Of a stretch of 5,611 nucleotides of DNA, positions 1 to 5,512 are shown piece by piece; position 1 is the stretch's first letter; each line of letters opens with the position of its first letter. The notes beneath the pieces are model-generated. The model was not told where the DNA came from. It saw only the letters and a program-made list of their open reading frames with translations, and ran no database searches. The translations under genes were made by a program, and so were the position numbers. This stretch comes from Paludibacteraceae bacterium (GTDB lineage: Bacteria; Bacteroidota; Bacteroidia; Bacteroidales; Paludibacteraceae), in contig JALNVE010000214.1 of the NCBI GenBank assembly GCA_023227695.1, positions 1-5,611 of the forward strand, in the 5' to 3' direction.

Positions 1-41
1 AAGAATTAATTACCAAAGTATATGTGCCAAGCTTATTTTGA
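1..41 (+). CDS. pabB: 3' end of probable aminodeoxychorismate synthase component I (PabB), partial
   Basis: The reading frame beginning at base 3 is open from the window edge and gives ELITKVYVPSLF before a TGA at 39-41. This resembles the short C-terminal tail of Bacteroidetes PabB-type chorismate-utilising enzymes as I remember them (a '...KVYVPF'-like ending). The next gene is a PabC-like class IV aminotransferase, which is the usual neighbour. The stop lies about 20 bases inside the next gene, so the two frames overlap, as in tightly coupled pabB-pabC pairs. Only about 12 residues are visible. Another open frame, from base 2, runs to a TAA at 47-49 and cannot be excluded. The identity is inferred mainly from context. 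Confidence 0.42.
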   Translation, partial: ELITKVYVPSLF

Positions 42-606
42 ATCCATAAAAGTAGAGAATGGTGTGCCTCTGCACTTGGAGTATCATCAACGAAGGGTTG
101 ATAGATGCTCAGCAGTGAATCTAGTTCAAACTACAGATACTATTCCACTGCCTAACAATGGAATATATAAACTTAGGATTTCTTATACACCTATAGCTGT
201 AGTTAAAGTGAGTATAGAAGAATATTCACCCAAAACAATTGATACATTAAAGATTATCGATGGAGGGAATGTTGATTATTCCTTAAAATACGATGATAGG
301 TCAGTTTTGAATAAACTTCATAACCAACGAGATCTGTGTGATGATGTGCTGATCATTAAAGATGGTAAGATTACTGATACTAGTTTTTGCAACATAGTTT
401 TTAGCGATGGCTTTAAATGGGTAACACCTAAGAGACCTCTACTTGAAGGAACTTGCAGAGCTAGACTTATTTGTGAAGGAAAAATTTCTGAAGAAGATAT
501 AACAGTAGACGATCTTGACAGATATAAGTATTACATGCTTATAAATGCTATGTTAGACTTTAACTTAAATCGGCAGAAATGTATAGATCATATTGTTCGA
601 AGTTGA
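22..606 (+). CDS. pabC: PLP-dependent class IV aminotransferase, PabC-like (4-amino-4-deoxychorismate lyase)
   Basis: A complete 194-residue protein of the fold type IV PLP-enzyme family (branched-chain aminotransferase, D-amino acid aminotransferase, PabC). It opens with the FESIKVENG...LEYHQRRVDR block typical of short Bacteroidetes PabC-like proteins. The probable Schiff-base lysine is K89 in YSLKYDDRS. The cofactor-site segment GKITDTSFCNIVF (115-127) and the LLEGTCRARL phosphate-loop segment (140-149) follow in the expected order. About 195 residues is short compared with E. coli PabC (about 270), but usual for this Bacteroidetes subgroup as I recall it. The likely role is release of pyruvate from aminodeoxychorismate to give p-aminobenzoate for folate synthesis, in the cytoplasm. 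The ATG at 22 is preceded by AT-rich sequence without a Shine-Dalgarno and overlaps the probable pabB end, which suggests translational coupling. Family membership is secure; the exact substrate is inferred from the neighbour. Confidence 0.82.
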   Translation: MCQAYFESIKVENGVPLHLEYHQRRVDRCSAVNLVQTTDTIPLPNNGIYKLRISYTPIAVVKVSIEEYSPKTIDTLKIIDGGNVDYSLKYDDRSVLNKLHNQRDLCDDVLIIKDGKITDTSFCNIVFSDGFKWVTPKRPLLEGTCRARLICEGKISEEDITVDDLDRYKYYMLINAMLDFNLNRQKCIDHIVRS

Positions 607-976
607 TCGAATAGCATGGGTTGTTTATGTTGTAAGGCTTCAGAATGTAGCGCAATAAATAAATCAGCGTTATAAATTTGCTAACAAAAGGTGGCGCAAG
701 AAAAATTTGACCCTTAGTATAATGGAAAAAGAGAGAAGAATGATTTATTTGCAGAAAGTAAATTGCATTTTAAAAGATTATTCACTTTTTTGCGCATTCA
801 GCAGGCTGAGCAAAGCGAACATATAATGGACTTTATGTAGAATAACTGAAGAGATGGTGTGGTATAGAGCAAAAAAAGACAGAGTTTTTTGGCTAAATAC
901 TGTTTGAAAACAGTACAATTTATAGCCATATATCTGTTTTTTTGCCCTATGGAATGAGTGTCTTTCTCTTTTGTTT
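607..976. other. 370-base intergenic region between convergent pabC and acr3
   Basis: No gene is convincing here. Two tiny + strand frames exist: 616-675 (19 residues, four Cys) and 722-826 (34 residues, not recognised). A - strand frame at 778-1023 overlaps the acr3 3' end. None shows family resemblance or a supporting start signal. The right part holds the 864-950 imperfect palindrome, listed separately. A weaker inverted repeat, TCAGC-AG-GCTGA, lies at about 799-810, flanked by TTTGC and GCAAA. Convergent genes need transcription termination in this space, which matches the palindromic content. Confidence 0.7.
864..950. terminator. large imperfect palindrome, probable (bidirectional) transcription terminator
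   Basis: The core is ACTGTTT-GA-AAACAGT (899-914). It is enclosed by GGCTA (891-895) pairing with TAGCC (923-927). Further out, GCAAAAAAA (869-877) pairs with TTTTTTTGC (937-945), and ATAGAGC (864-870) with GCCCTAT (944-950) at 6 of 7 positions. A run of seven T therefore lies beyond the core hairpin on both strands. This suits a terminator for acr3 on the - strand (stop codon at 977-979) and possibly for readthrough from pabC on the + strand. The U runs begin about 9 to 14 bases after the GGCTA/TAGCC stem, further than in a textbook intrinsic terminator, so function is inferred. Confidence 0.6.
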
Positions 977-2029
977 TTATGAGGGAAGGGCAAAGTATTT
1001 CTTTTTGAAAAATAAAGCCACATTCACCAAAGCAATCATTACAGGAACTTCAACTAATGGTCCAATCACAGCAGCAAAGGCTTCTCCTGAATTTATTCCG
1101 AATATTGCTATTGCTACAGCAATTGCCAGTTCAAAGTTGTTGCTGGCTGCCGTAAATGAAAGTGTAGTGGCCTGTTCGTAATTAGCCCCTACTTTTTTAC
1201 TTATAAAGAATGATACAACAAACATTACAATAAAGTAGATAACTAAAGGAATAGCCACTCTTACTGCATCCATCGGGATTTTTATGATATATTCGCCTTT
1301 TAACGAGAACATTACTACGATAGTAAACAATAGTGCTATTAAGGTTAGAGGACTTATTTTTGGTACAAATTTGCTTTGATACCAGTCTTTTGATTTAATC
1401 CTTATTAATACATAGCGGGTCAAAAAGCCTGCAATAAAAGGGATTCCCAAATAAATAAATACGCTTTGAGAAATTTGTCCTATGGTAATTTGAGAAACGC
1501 TATCGTTTACCGGTAAACCAAACCAGCCAGGTAATATAGCTATAAATACATAGGCATACACAGAAAACAACAATACCTGGAAAATGGAATTAAAAGCTAC
1601 CAATCCTGCGGCATATTCATTGTCTCCTTTGGCAAGGTCGTTCCAAACGATTACCATTGCTATACAACGGGCAAGTCCTATGAGGATTACACCGTACATA
1701 TAATCAATATTGAATTTCAGGAATAGGATAGCCAGTAAGAACATTAGTATAGGGCCAATAATCCAGTTTTGGACTAATGAAAGGCTTAATATTTTGATGT
1801 TTTTGAATACGTCGCCCAATTCTTCGTATTTCACTTTAGCCAACGGCGGAAACATCATAACTATAAGACCAATAGCAATTGGAATATTGGTTGTTCCAGA
1901 TGAATAACTATTCCAAAATTTTGCAATATTAGGATTTGACCAACCCATGAAAACCCCTGCAAACATGGCAAGGAATATCCACAGGGTTAAATAGCGGTCG
2001 AGAAACTTTAGTCTTTTTCTTGATGACAT
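977..2029 (-). CDS. acr3: ACR3-family arsenite efflux permease
   Basis: A 350-residue polytopic membrane protein of the ACR3 family (bile acid/arsenite/riboflavin transporter superfamily), of normal length and with about ten hydrophobic segments. It exports arsenite, and in some members antimonite, across the cytoplasmic membrane using the proton gradient. Family hallmarks are RYLTLWIFLAMFAGV near the N-terminus, GLARCIAMVIVWNDLAKGD (residues 118-136) with the conserved cysteine C122, FTAASNNFELAIAVA (292-306), and GPLVEVPVMIALV (323-335) with glutamate E327. The Cys and Glu match by motif the two residues shown to be essential in studied Acr3 proteins. It is the last gene of the arsR-led operon. 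A 158-base gap separates it from the upstream ABC ATPase, so it might also have its own promoter, although I see no strong one. The start at 2029 gives the usual charged N-terminus before the first membrane segment. No disruption is seen. Confidence 0.95.
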   Translation of the reverse strand: MSSRKRLKFLDRYLTLWIFLAMFAGVFMGWSNPNIAKFWNSYSSGTTNIPIAIGLIVMMFPPLAKVKYEELGDVFKNIKILSLSLVQNWIIGPILMFLLAILFLKFNIDYMYGVILIGLARCIAMVIVWNDLAKGDNEYAAGLVAFNSIFQVLLFSVYAYVFIAILPGWFGLPVNDSVSQITIGQISQSVFIYLGIPFIAGFLTRYVLIRIKSKDWYQSKFVPKISPLTLIALLFTIVVMFSLKGEYIIKIPMDAVRVAIPLVIYFIVMFVVSFFISKKVGANYEQATTLSFTAASNNFELAIAVAIAIFGINSGEAFAAVIGPLVEVPVMIALVNVALFFKKKYFALPS

Positions 2030-2067
2030 ACTATTAAAATCTACATATGAAACAATAGAAACTGATA

Positions 2068-2163
2068 TTATAACATGTAACCCGAAACAATAATACGGAA
2101 TGTACCTGTACTATCATTTTTAGAACTTGTAAACATTGTTTTTGATGGAATTATAACTTTCAT
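2068..2163 (-). CDS. possible 31-residue small ORF between the ABC ATPase gene and acr3
   Basis: In the 158-base gap there is an ATG-started frame of 31 codons beginning MKVIIPSKTMFTSSKNDSTG and ending in a TAA 38 bases before the acr3 start. It starts 24 bases after the ATPase stop codon and runs in the operon direction. I do not recognise the peptide. It has no cysteines and no clear membrane segment. No Shine-Dalgarno is visible, although most genes here lack one. It could be a real small protein, a leader, the remnant of a lost gene, or chance. Confidence is low. Confidence 0.2.
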   Translation of the reverse strand: MKVIIPSKTMFTSSKNDSTGTFRIIVSGYML

Positions 2164-2187
2164 CCATATTGAATAAATTATTACGTC

Positions 2188-2859
2188 TTAATCAGAAAGT
2201 ATTTTTCCTTTGTTGAGATGTATTCTTGTGTTTCCATATTCAGCCGCCATAGGACTATGTGTAACCATAACCACCGTGGTGTTGTGTTTTTGGTTTATCT
2301 CCTTCAGGATGCTTAATATTTCTTCAGATAAACTAGGGTCGAGATTACCTGTAGGTTCATCAGCCAGTAACAAATCGGGGTTGTTTGCCAATGCTCTTGC
2401 TATGGCCACACGTTGTTGTTGTCCGGCAGAAAGTTCTTTAGGGTAGTGTGTTGTTCGATCTTCCAAACCAACCCATTTTAGTAATTCATTGGCCCGTTTC
2501 CTAATTGTGCTTTTATTGCTGTTTTTGACATTCAGTGCAATCATGATGTTTTCAACAGCCGTGAGATAAGGAATAAGGGCAAAACTTTGCATTACAAAGC
2601 CTACATGATTGCTGCGAAATTTAGCCAATTCATCTTCATCATGAAGGTCTATTTCTTTTCCATCATAAAACATTTTGCCTGAAGTGGGGCGCAACAATCC
2701 GCCAAGTATTAACAAAAGTGTTGTTTTGCCTGAACCAGATGCACCTGTAATTGTAACAAACGAACCCTTGGGAATATCGAGTGTGAGGTTATCAACTGCA
2801 TTGATATATCCATCGTGTCGCAGATATGTTTTTGTGAGATTATTTACTTGTACAATCAT
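2188..2859 (-). CDS. ABC transporter ATP-binding protein, LolD/MacB type
   Basis: A 223-residue ATPase subunit with every canonical motif: Walker A GASGSGKTT (39-47), Q-loop Q91 (FVMQSFALIPYLTAVENI), signature LSAGQQQR (143-150), Walker B LLLADEPTGNLD (163-174) with catalytic E168, and H-loop H201. The length and the 'LIPYLTAVENI' and 'DEPTGNLD' wording are typical of the LolD/MacB/FtsE group, which pairs with FtsX-like permeases. It starts only 2 bases after the permease gene stops, so the two surely form one transporter. Two such ATPases would power a permease dimer from the cytoplasmic side. Sequence alone would also allow lipoprotein release, peptide export or macrolide-type export. The ars operon context suggests a metalloid-related job, but that is inference. 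It is not ArsA: there is one nucleotide-binding domain with ABC motifs, not the ArsA fold. Confidence 0.93.
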   Translation of the reverse strand: MIVQVNNLTKTYLRHDGYINAVDNLTLDIPKGSFVTITGASGSGKTTLLLILGGLLRPTSGKMFYDGKEIDLHDEDELAKFRSNHVGFVMQSFALIPYLTAVENIMIALNVKNSNKSTIRKRANELLKWVGLEDRTTHYPKELSAGQQQRVAIARALANNPDLLLADEPTGNLDPSLSEEILSILKEINQKHNTTVVMVTHSPMAAEYGNTRIHLNKGKILSD

Positions 2860-2861
2860 AT

Positions 2862-4079
2862 TTAGTCCTCCTGCATGTTTGAGAAAGGTTCGATTTTACC
2901 AGCCATGTAAGCGGGTATTATTGAGCCAATAATTGAAATGGAAACAGAGATAACAATAGATACGAGAAGCAATGAATATATCGGATTTACATGAATTCCG
3001 GCAAACTGCGGGCCAAGCCAAAAAGCTGATAATGTACCTAAAACAAAACCTGCAAAACCGCCCACTATCCCAATAATAACAGCTTTAAGTATAAGGATAT
3101 AATAAATGTGCCGTTTGTGGTAACCAATCATTCGTAATATTCCAATTTCTTTGCGGCGTTCGTTGACGTTAGCCCAAATGTAGTTGCCAATAGAAATGCT
3201 ACCTACAAATAGAATAATAATGAGGAAAACCAGCGAGATCTTGTCCATAAGTCTGTTTGTCTCAATCTGAGTGGAAACAATTTGGCCAATGGTAGTAATG
3301 CGTGTGTCGGGCAATATGTTTCTAAGTTTGCCTAATAAACCATCAGAAATAGCTCTACAACATCCCATGATTTCGATAGCACTGATTTGTTCGCCAGTAC
3401 CTAAAAGAGCCTGCACACTATGCAAATTTGCAAATACCCTGTCGTCGTCAACCGTACCTGTTTCTGGTAAAATTCTAACAACGGTGAATTTTTCAGTTGT
3501 TATGGTAAGGGTACTCTTTTCTTTTAAATTCAGTTTTTTTGCTACAGATGAACCCACAAAACAATCGTACCCCGCCAGAGTATCAATGCCCTTTCGTTGA
3601 AGCTTTTCATCAAGATACTTGGTTGGTTGATCATCGGTAGTAGGAGCACAACTTGCATTTATTTGATTTCCTAAAAATCCACCTGTTTGCCAAATAGGTT
3701 TCGATGCTATTTCACTTTTAGGAAGAACACCAGTAAGTACAATGTTTTCGTTACCTATTTTCATGCGGCGTGTAAGTTTGGGCGACATGTTGTCTACACC
3801 AGGTAATGAGGAAGTAACGACTTTCTCAACATAGCTTTCAGGAAAAGTGGGAGCGTCAATGTCGGCAGAGTAATAATTATCCACGCTTGCAGCCTGAGGC
3901 AATACAAGAATGTTTGCCCCCAAATTGTCGAGGTTAACAGCAACCGCTTTTTCTGATACCACAGAAATAGAACGTATGCCAACAATAACGCCAATACCAA
4001 GTGTAATGGCAAGTAAACCCGAAATCAGTTGCGATTTACGATGCCACAACTCTTTTAATGTTAAGTCAATGAGTCTCAT
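2862..4079 (-). CDS. ABC transporter permease, FtsX/MacB type, with four extracytoplasmic cysteines
   Basis: A 405-residue FtsX-like permease with the MacB/LolC layout: a cytoplasmic amphipathic start (MRLIDLTLKELWHRK), membrane segment 1 (about 17-38), an extracytoplasmic domain of about 240 residues (about 40-280), then three membrane segments (about 281-303, 327-350 and 367-390). The cytoplasmic loop NVNERRKEIGILRMIGYHKRHI (305-326) is the classic FtsX-family coupling region. The C-terminus IIPAYMAGKIEPFSNMQED has the usual PA-x-x-A-x-x-x-P pattern. Such permeases act as dimers and transmit ATP-driven movement to the periplasmic domain (mechanotransmission) instead of carrying solute through a wide pore. 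All four cysteines are in the extracytoplasmic domain: C144 (NASCAP), C173 (YDCF) and the pair C240-C241 (MGCCRA). In an arsenic operon a vicinal cysteine pair suggests metalloid or thiol chemistry, but this is inferred. The gene starts 12 bases after the thioredoxin-like gene. No MacA-like adaptor or outer-membrane partner is in the window. Confidence 0.9.
   Translation of the reverse strand: MRLIDLTLKELWHRKSQLISGLLAITLGIGVIVGIRSISVVSEKAVAVNLDNLGANILVLPQAASVDNYYSADIDAPTFPESYVEKVVTSSLPGVDNMSPKLTRRMKIGNENIVLTGVLPKSEIASKPIWQTGGFLGNQINASCAPTTDDQPTKYLDEKLQRKGIDTLAGYDCFVGSSVAKKLNLKEKSTLTITTEKFTVVRILPETGTVDDDRVFANLHSVQALLGTGEQISAIEIMGCCRAISDGLLGKLRNILPDTRITTIGQIVSTQIETNRLMDKISLVFLIIILFVGSISIGNYIWANVNERRKEIGILRMIGYHKRHIYYILILKAVIIGIVGGFAGFVLGTLSAFWLGPQFAGIHVNPIYSLLLVSIVISVSISIIGSIIPAYMAGKIEPFSNMQED
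2867..2872 (-). promoter_or_regulatory. Shine-Dalgarno-like AGGAGG before the ABC ATPase gene
   Basis: On the - strand, AGGAGG lies 7 bases upstream of the ATPase ATG, inside the last codons of the permease gene (Met-Gln-Glu-Asp-stop). The other genes of the operon lack such a sequence. With the 2-base intergenic gap it suggests coupled translation of the permease and ATPase. It could be chance from the GAG GAC codons, as Bacteroidetes rely little on Shine-Dalgarno pairing. Confidence 0.4.
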
Positions 4080-4091
4080 ATCCTGATCTTA

Positions 4092-4931
4092 TTATCGAGA
4101 TCCACAAGAAGCATTTCTTCCGCCACTACAACAACCCCTGCTTTTAATTACTTTATTTGCGGCTAATACCAATTCATTGGATTGAGCTTTGCCTTCAAAA
4201 TAACCGGTTGTTTGTCCATTCGCATTTAAAACAATTGCTACGGTTGTATTTGGTGTGCTTTTAAGGTTAAGTTGTTTAATAAATGCTGATTCTTTTTTGT
4301 CATCCAAATCAACATCTACTACTATGGCTTTGTTCTGTAGCTGTTTGATGGCAGCATTACAGTTTTCAATTATCTGTGATTTATCGGTATAAGACTTTTT
4401 TGAAACGATTATAAACACTGCTTTGCTGTTATTTAATGCTTCGTATGTGTTGTCCATTTTAGGGGAAGGTACAAGCTCTACAATTTTATCGGAAGTAGCC
4501 TCGTTGAGTAAATACCCACCTGTGGGGTAGCCTTTGGGCGAAATAACCATAATAAGTGGGGTTTGGGCACCTGATAAACGCCATTTGTTGACTAATTCAG
4601 CGTTAGCTACATCGTCACGGTTCATTTCAACCATAACAGCATTCTTATACTTGGCAACAGCACTTTTAGCAATTGTTGTTGCTTTGTCTTTTTCTGTGTC
4701 GGCAGACCCGGTTACAACTACAAAAACAGCTTTGCCATTTTTTTTAGCTTTGTCGAGTTTTGTTTGCACTTTTGATGTTCCTTGAGAGGACGTCTGGCTG
4801 CTTTTTTCTACTTTCTGAACTTTTTCGGTTTCTGAAGTCTTGTTTTTAGCATTTAAGTTTCCATAAGCATTTAGAGCTATTACATTGGCTAAAAGCAGGG
4901 TACGTAGCTGCCATTTTTTAAGAATTATCAT
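4092..4931 (-). CDS. secreted tandem thioredoxin-like protein with C-terminal Cys-Cys-x7-Cys tail
   Basis: A 279-residue protein of no named family that I recognise. Residues 1 to about 28 look like a signal peptide: basic KKWQLR, hydrophobic TLLLANVIAL, then AYGNLNA. There is no lipobox cysteine. A Lys/Ser/Gln-rich linker (about 29-66) follows. Two similar domains come next, about 67-155 (KAVFVVVTG... QTPLIMVI) and about 170-262 (KAVFIIVSK... STPNTTVAIVL). Each has a beta strand, helix, strand and a cis-proline-like Thr-Pro (P125, P227), as in thioredoxin folds. Neither has CxxC at the active-site position, so ordinary disulfide exchange is unlikely. The protein ends in GCCSGGRNASCGSR with C267, C268 and C276; the only other cysteine is C191. 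The pattern recalls the clustered arsenite-binding cysteines of ArsD, though the fold context and likely location (periplasm) differ. It lies between arsR (53-base gap) and the ABC permease gene (12-base gap), so it may be the substrate-binding partner of that exporter. Function is not established. Confidence 0.75.
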   Translation of the reverse strand: MIILKKWQLRTLLLANVIALNAYGNLNAKNKTSETEKVQKVEKSSQTSSQGTSKVQTKLDKAKKNGKAVFVVVTGSADTEKDKATTIAKSAVAKYKNAVMVEMNRDDVANAELVNKWRLSGAQTPLIMVISPKGYPTGGYLLNEATSDKIVELVPSPKMDNTYEALNNSKAVFIIVSKKSYTDKSQIIENCNAAIKQLQNKAIVVDVDLDDKKESAFIKQLNLKSTPNTTVAIVLNANGQTTGYFEGKAQSNELVLAANKVIKSRGCCSGGRNASCGSR

Positions 4932-4938
4932 GATAATT
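4923..4938. repeat. perfect 16-base palindrome across the start codon of the thioredoxin-like gene
   Basis: AATTATCATGATAATT reads the same on both strands and contains the ATG of the - strand gene (4929-4931) near its centre. It does not match the arsR operator candidate. It could be a protein-binding site, or a by-product of AT-rich sequence around ATG. Confidence 0.4.
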
Positions 4939-4984
4939 TGAATTAGAGTGAATATATTTTAATTTTAAATTTGTTGCAGAATGA

Positions 4985-5317
4985 CTATTTATCGGAACAA
5001 TTGACATTAACTGATTTTATGGGTTCAAAGAAGTTTTCGAACATTTGCATATATTTGTCAATAGATGAGCTACACAAACAATAATTAATTTTTAAGCCGT
5101 CTATTTCGCCATGTATCAGTCCTAATTCTTTTAGCTCCTTAAGGTGCTGCGATACGGTGCTGCGACTAAGTGGCAAGTAATCAGAAATGTCACCGGAAAT
5201 GCAAGTTTTTGTTTCTGCTAAATATTTAAGAATTGCTAAACGTGCAGGGTGTGAAATGGCTTTAGCAAACTTAGCAAGTTCCTGAAGATCTGAGCTGAAT
5301 GCTTCTGTTTTTATCAT
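4985..5317 (-). CDS. arsR: ArsR/SmtB-family transcriptional repressor
   Basis: A 110-residue winged helix-turn-helix protein of standard ArsR length. It opens with FAKAISHPARLAILKYLAE (17-35), the family hallmark helix. The recognition-helix region LPLSRSTVSQHLKELKELGLI (48-68) and the wing GEIDGLKINYCL follow. Such proteins repress their own operon until a metal or metalloid binds. The classical E. coli ArsR CVCDLC-like cluster in helix 3 is missing: only C39 (KTCISGD) is present there. C80 and C82 (NYCLC) sit in or just after the wing, and C107 is near the C-terminus. The inducer is taken to be arsenite because the operon ends in acr3, and the sensing site probably uses a non-classical cysteine set. 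It is the first gene of the operon, with an inverted repeat and candidate promoter directly upstream, consistent with autoregulation. The ATG at 5315-5317 gives the normal family N-terminus. Confidence 0.93.
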   Translation of the reverse strand: MIKTEAFSSDLQELAKFAKAISHPARLAILKYLAETKTCISGDISDYLPLSRSTVSQHLKELKELGLIHGEIDGLKINYCLCSSSIDKYMQMFENFFEPIKSVNVNCSDK

Positions 5318-5339
5318 GGAGTTTAATGTTATATTGTAG

Positions 5340-5355
5340 GTCGTAAAAATACGAC
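5340..5355. promoter_or_regulatory. candidate ArsR operator (inverted repeat)
   Basis: GTCGTA-AAAA-TACGAC is a perfect 6-base inverted repeat with a 4-base spacer. Its edge is 22 bases upstream of the arsR start codon. A short, nearly perfect dyad next to arsR is the expected site for a dimeric ArsR-family repressor. I see no second copy before acr3. Confidence 0.65.
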
Positions 5356-5372
5356 ATATTTTTAAATGGCAA
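5344..5372 (-). promoter_or_regulatory. candidate Bacteroidetes-type promoter for the arsR operon
   Basis: Read on the - strand, ATTG (TTG at 5370-5372) is followed after 18 bases by TATTTTTA (5344-5351). This is close to the Bacteroidetes sigma-ABfr pattern TTTG-N19-21-TAnnTTTG, with 7 of 8 positions in the -7 element. The -7 element lies inside the inverted repeat at 5340-5355, so bound ArsR would block RNA polymerase. The match is partial and the transcription start is not known. Confidence 0.45.
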
Positions 5373-5473
5373 TTGAAAATGATTTAAATTAATTTGACAA
5401 AAGTTTTTTTCTGATTTGAATTGATGAATAATTGCCACTACAAGGAGGTCTCAACTTGTTTTCTGAATTTTCT

Positions 5474-5512
5474 TTGTCCACTTTTTTATGTTTGCTGGAT
5501 TCAAGCGGACAA
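5474..5512 (-). repeat. inverted repeat spanning the transposase stop codon
   Basis: TTGTCCACTT (5474-5483) and AAGCGGACAA (5503-5512) pair over 10 positions with a single G-U wobble in the - strand transcript, leaving a 19-base loop. The transposase stop codon lies in the stem/loop junction. No U-run follows, so it is not a convincing intrinsic terminator. It may be a subterminal structure of the insertion sequence. Confidence 0.4.

Noticed and set aside
702..724. TTGACC followed by TATAAT on the + strand, resembling a sigma-70 promoter
   Set aside because: The two hexamers are only about 5 bases apart, far from the 16 to 18 needed, and no gene follows.
722..826. 34-codon ATG-started frame on the + strand in the pabC-acr3 gap
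   Set aside because: Unrecognised, short, with no supporting start signal, in AT-rich sequence where such frames occur by chance.
778..1023. 81-codon open frame on the - strand overlapping the acr3 3' end
   Set aside because: It overlaps acr3 in another frame, covers the palindrome and its A/T tracts, and its low-complexity product has no family resemblance.
3794..4012. Hydrophobic 72-codon frame on the - strand inside the ABC permease gene
   Set aside because: It lies fully inside the permease coding sequence in another frame; the permease has a clear family signature, so this is a shadow.
2188..4079. Possibility that the ABC pair is LolCDE or a plain macrolide exporter unrelated to arsenic
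   Set aside because: It cannot be excluded, but a housekeeping Lol system would not be expected inside an arsR-acr3 operon, the extracytoplasmic cysteine pair is unusual, and no MacA or TolC partner is adjacent.
5443..5449. AGGAGGT on the + strand resembling a strong ribosome binding site
   Set aside because: The next ATG on that strand is about 40 bases away and opens no meaningful frame; the area is better explained as the end region of the insertion sequence.
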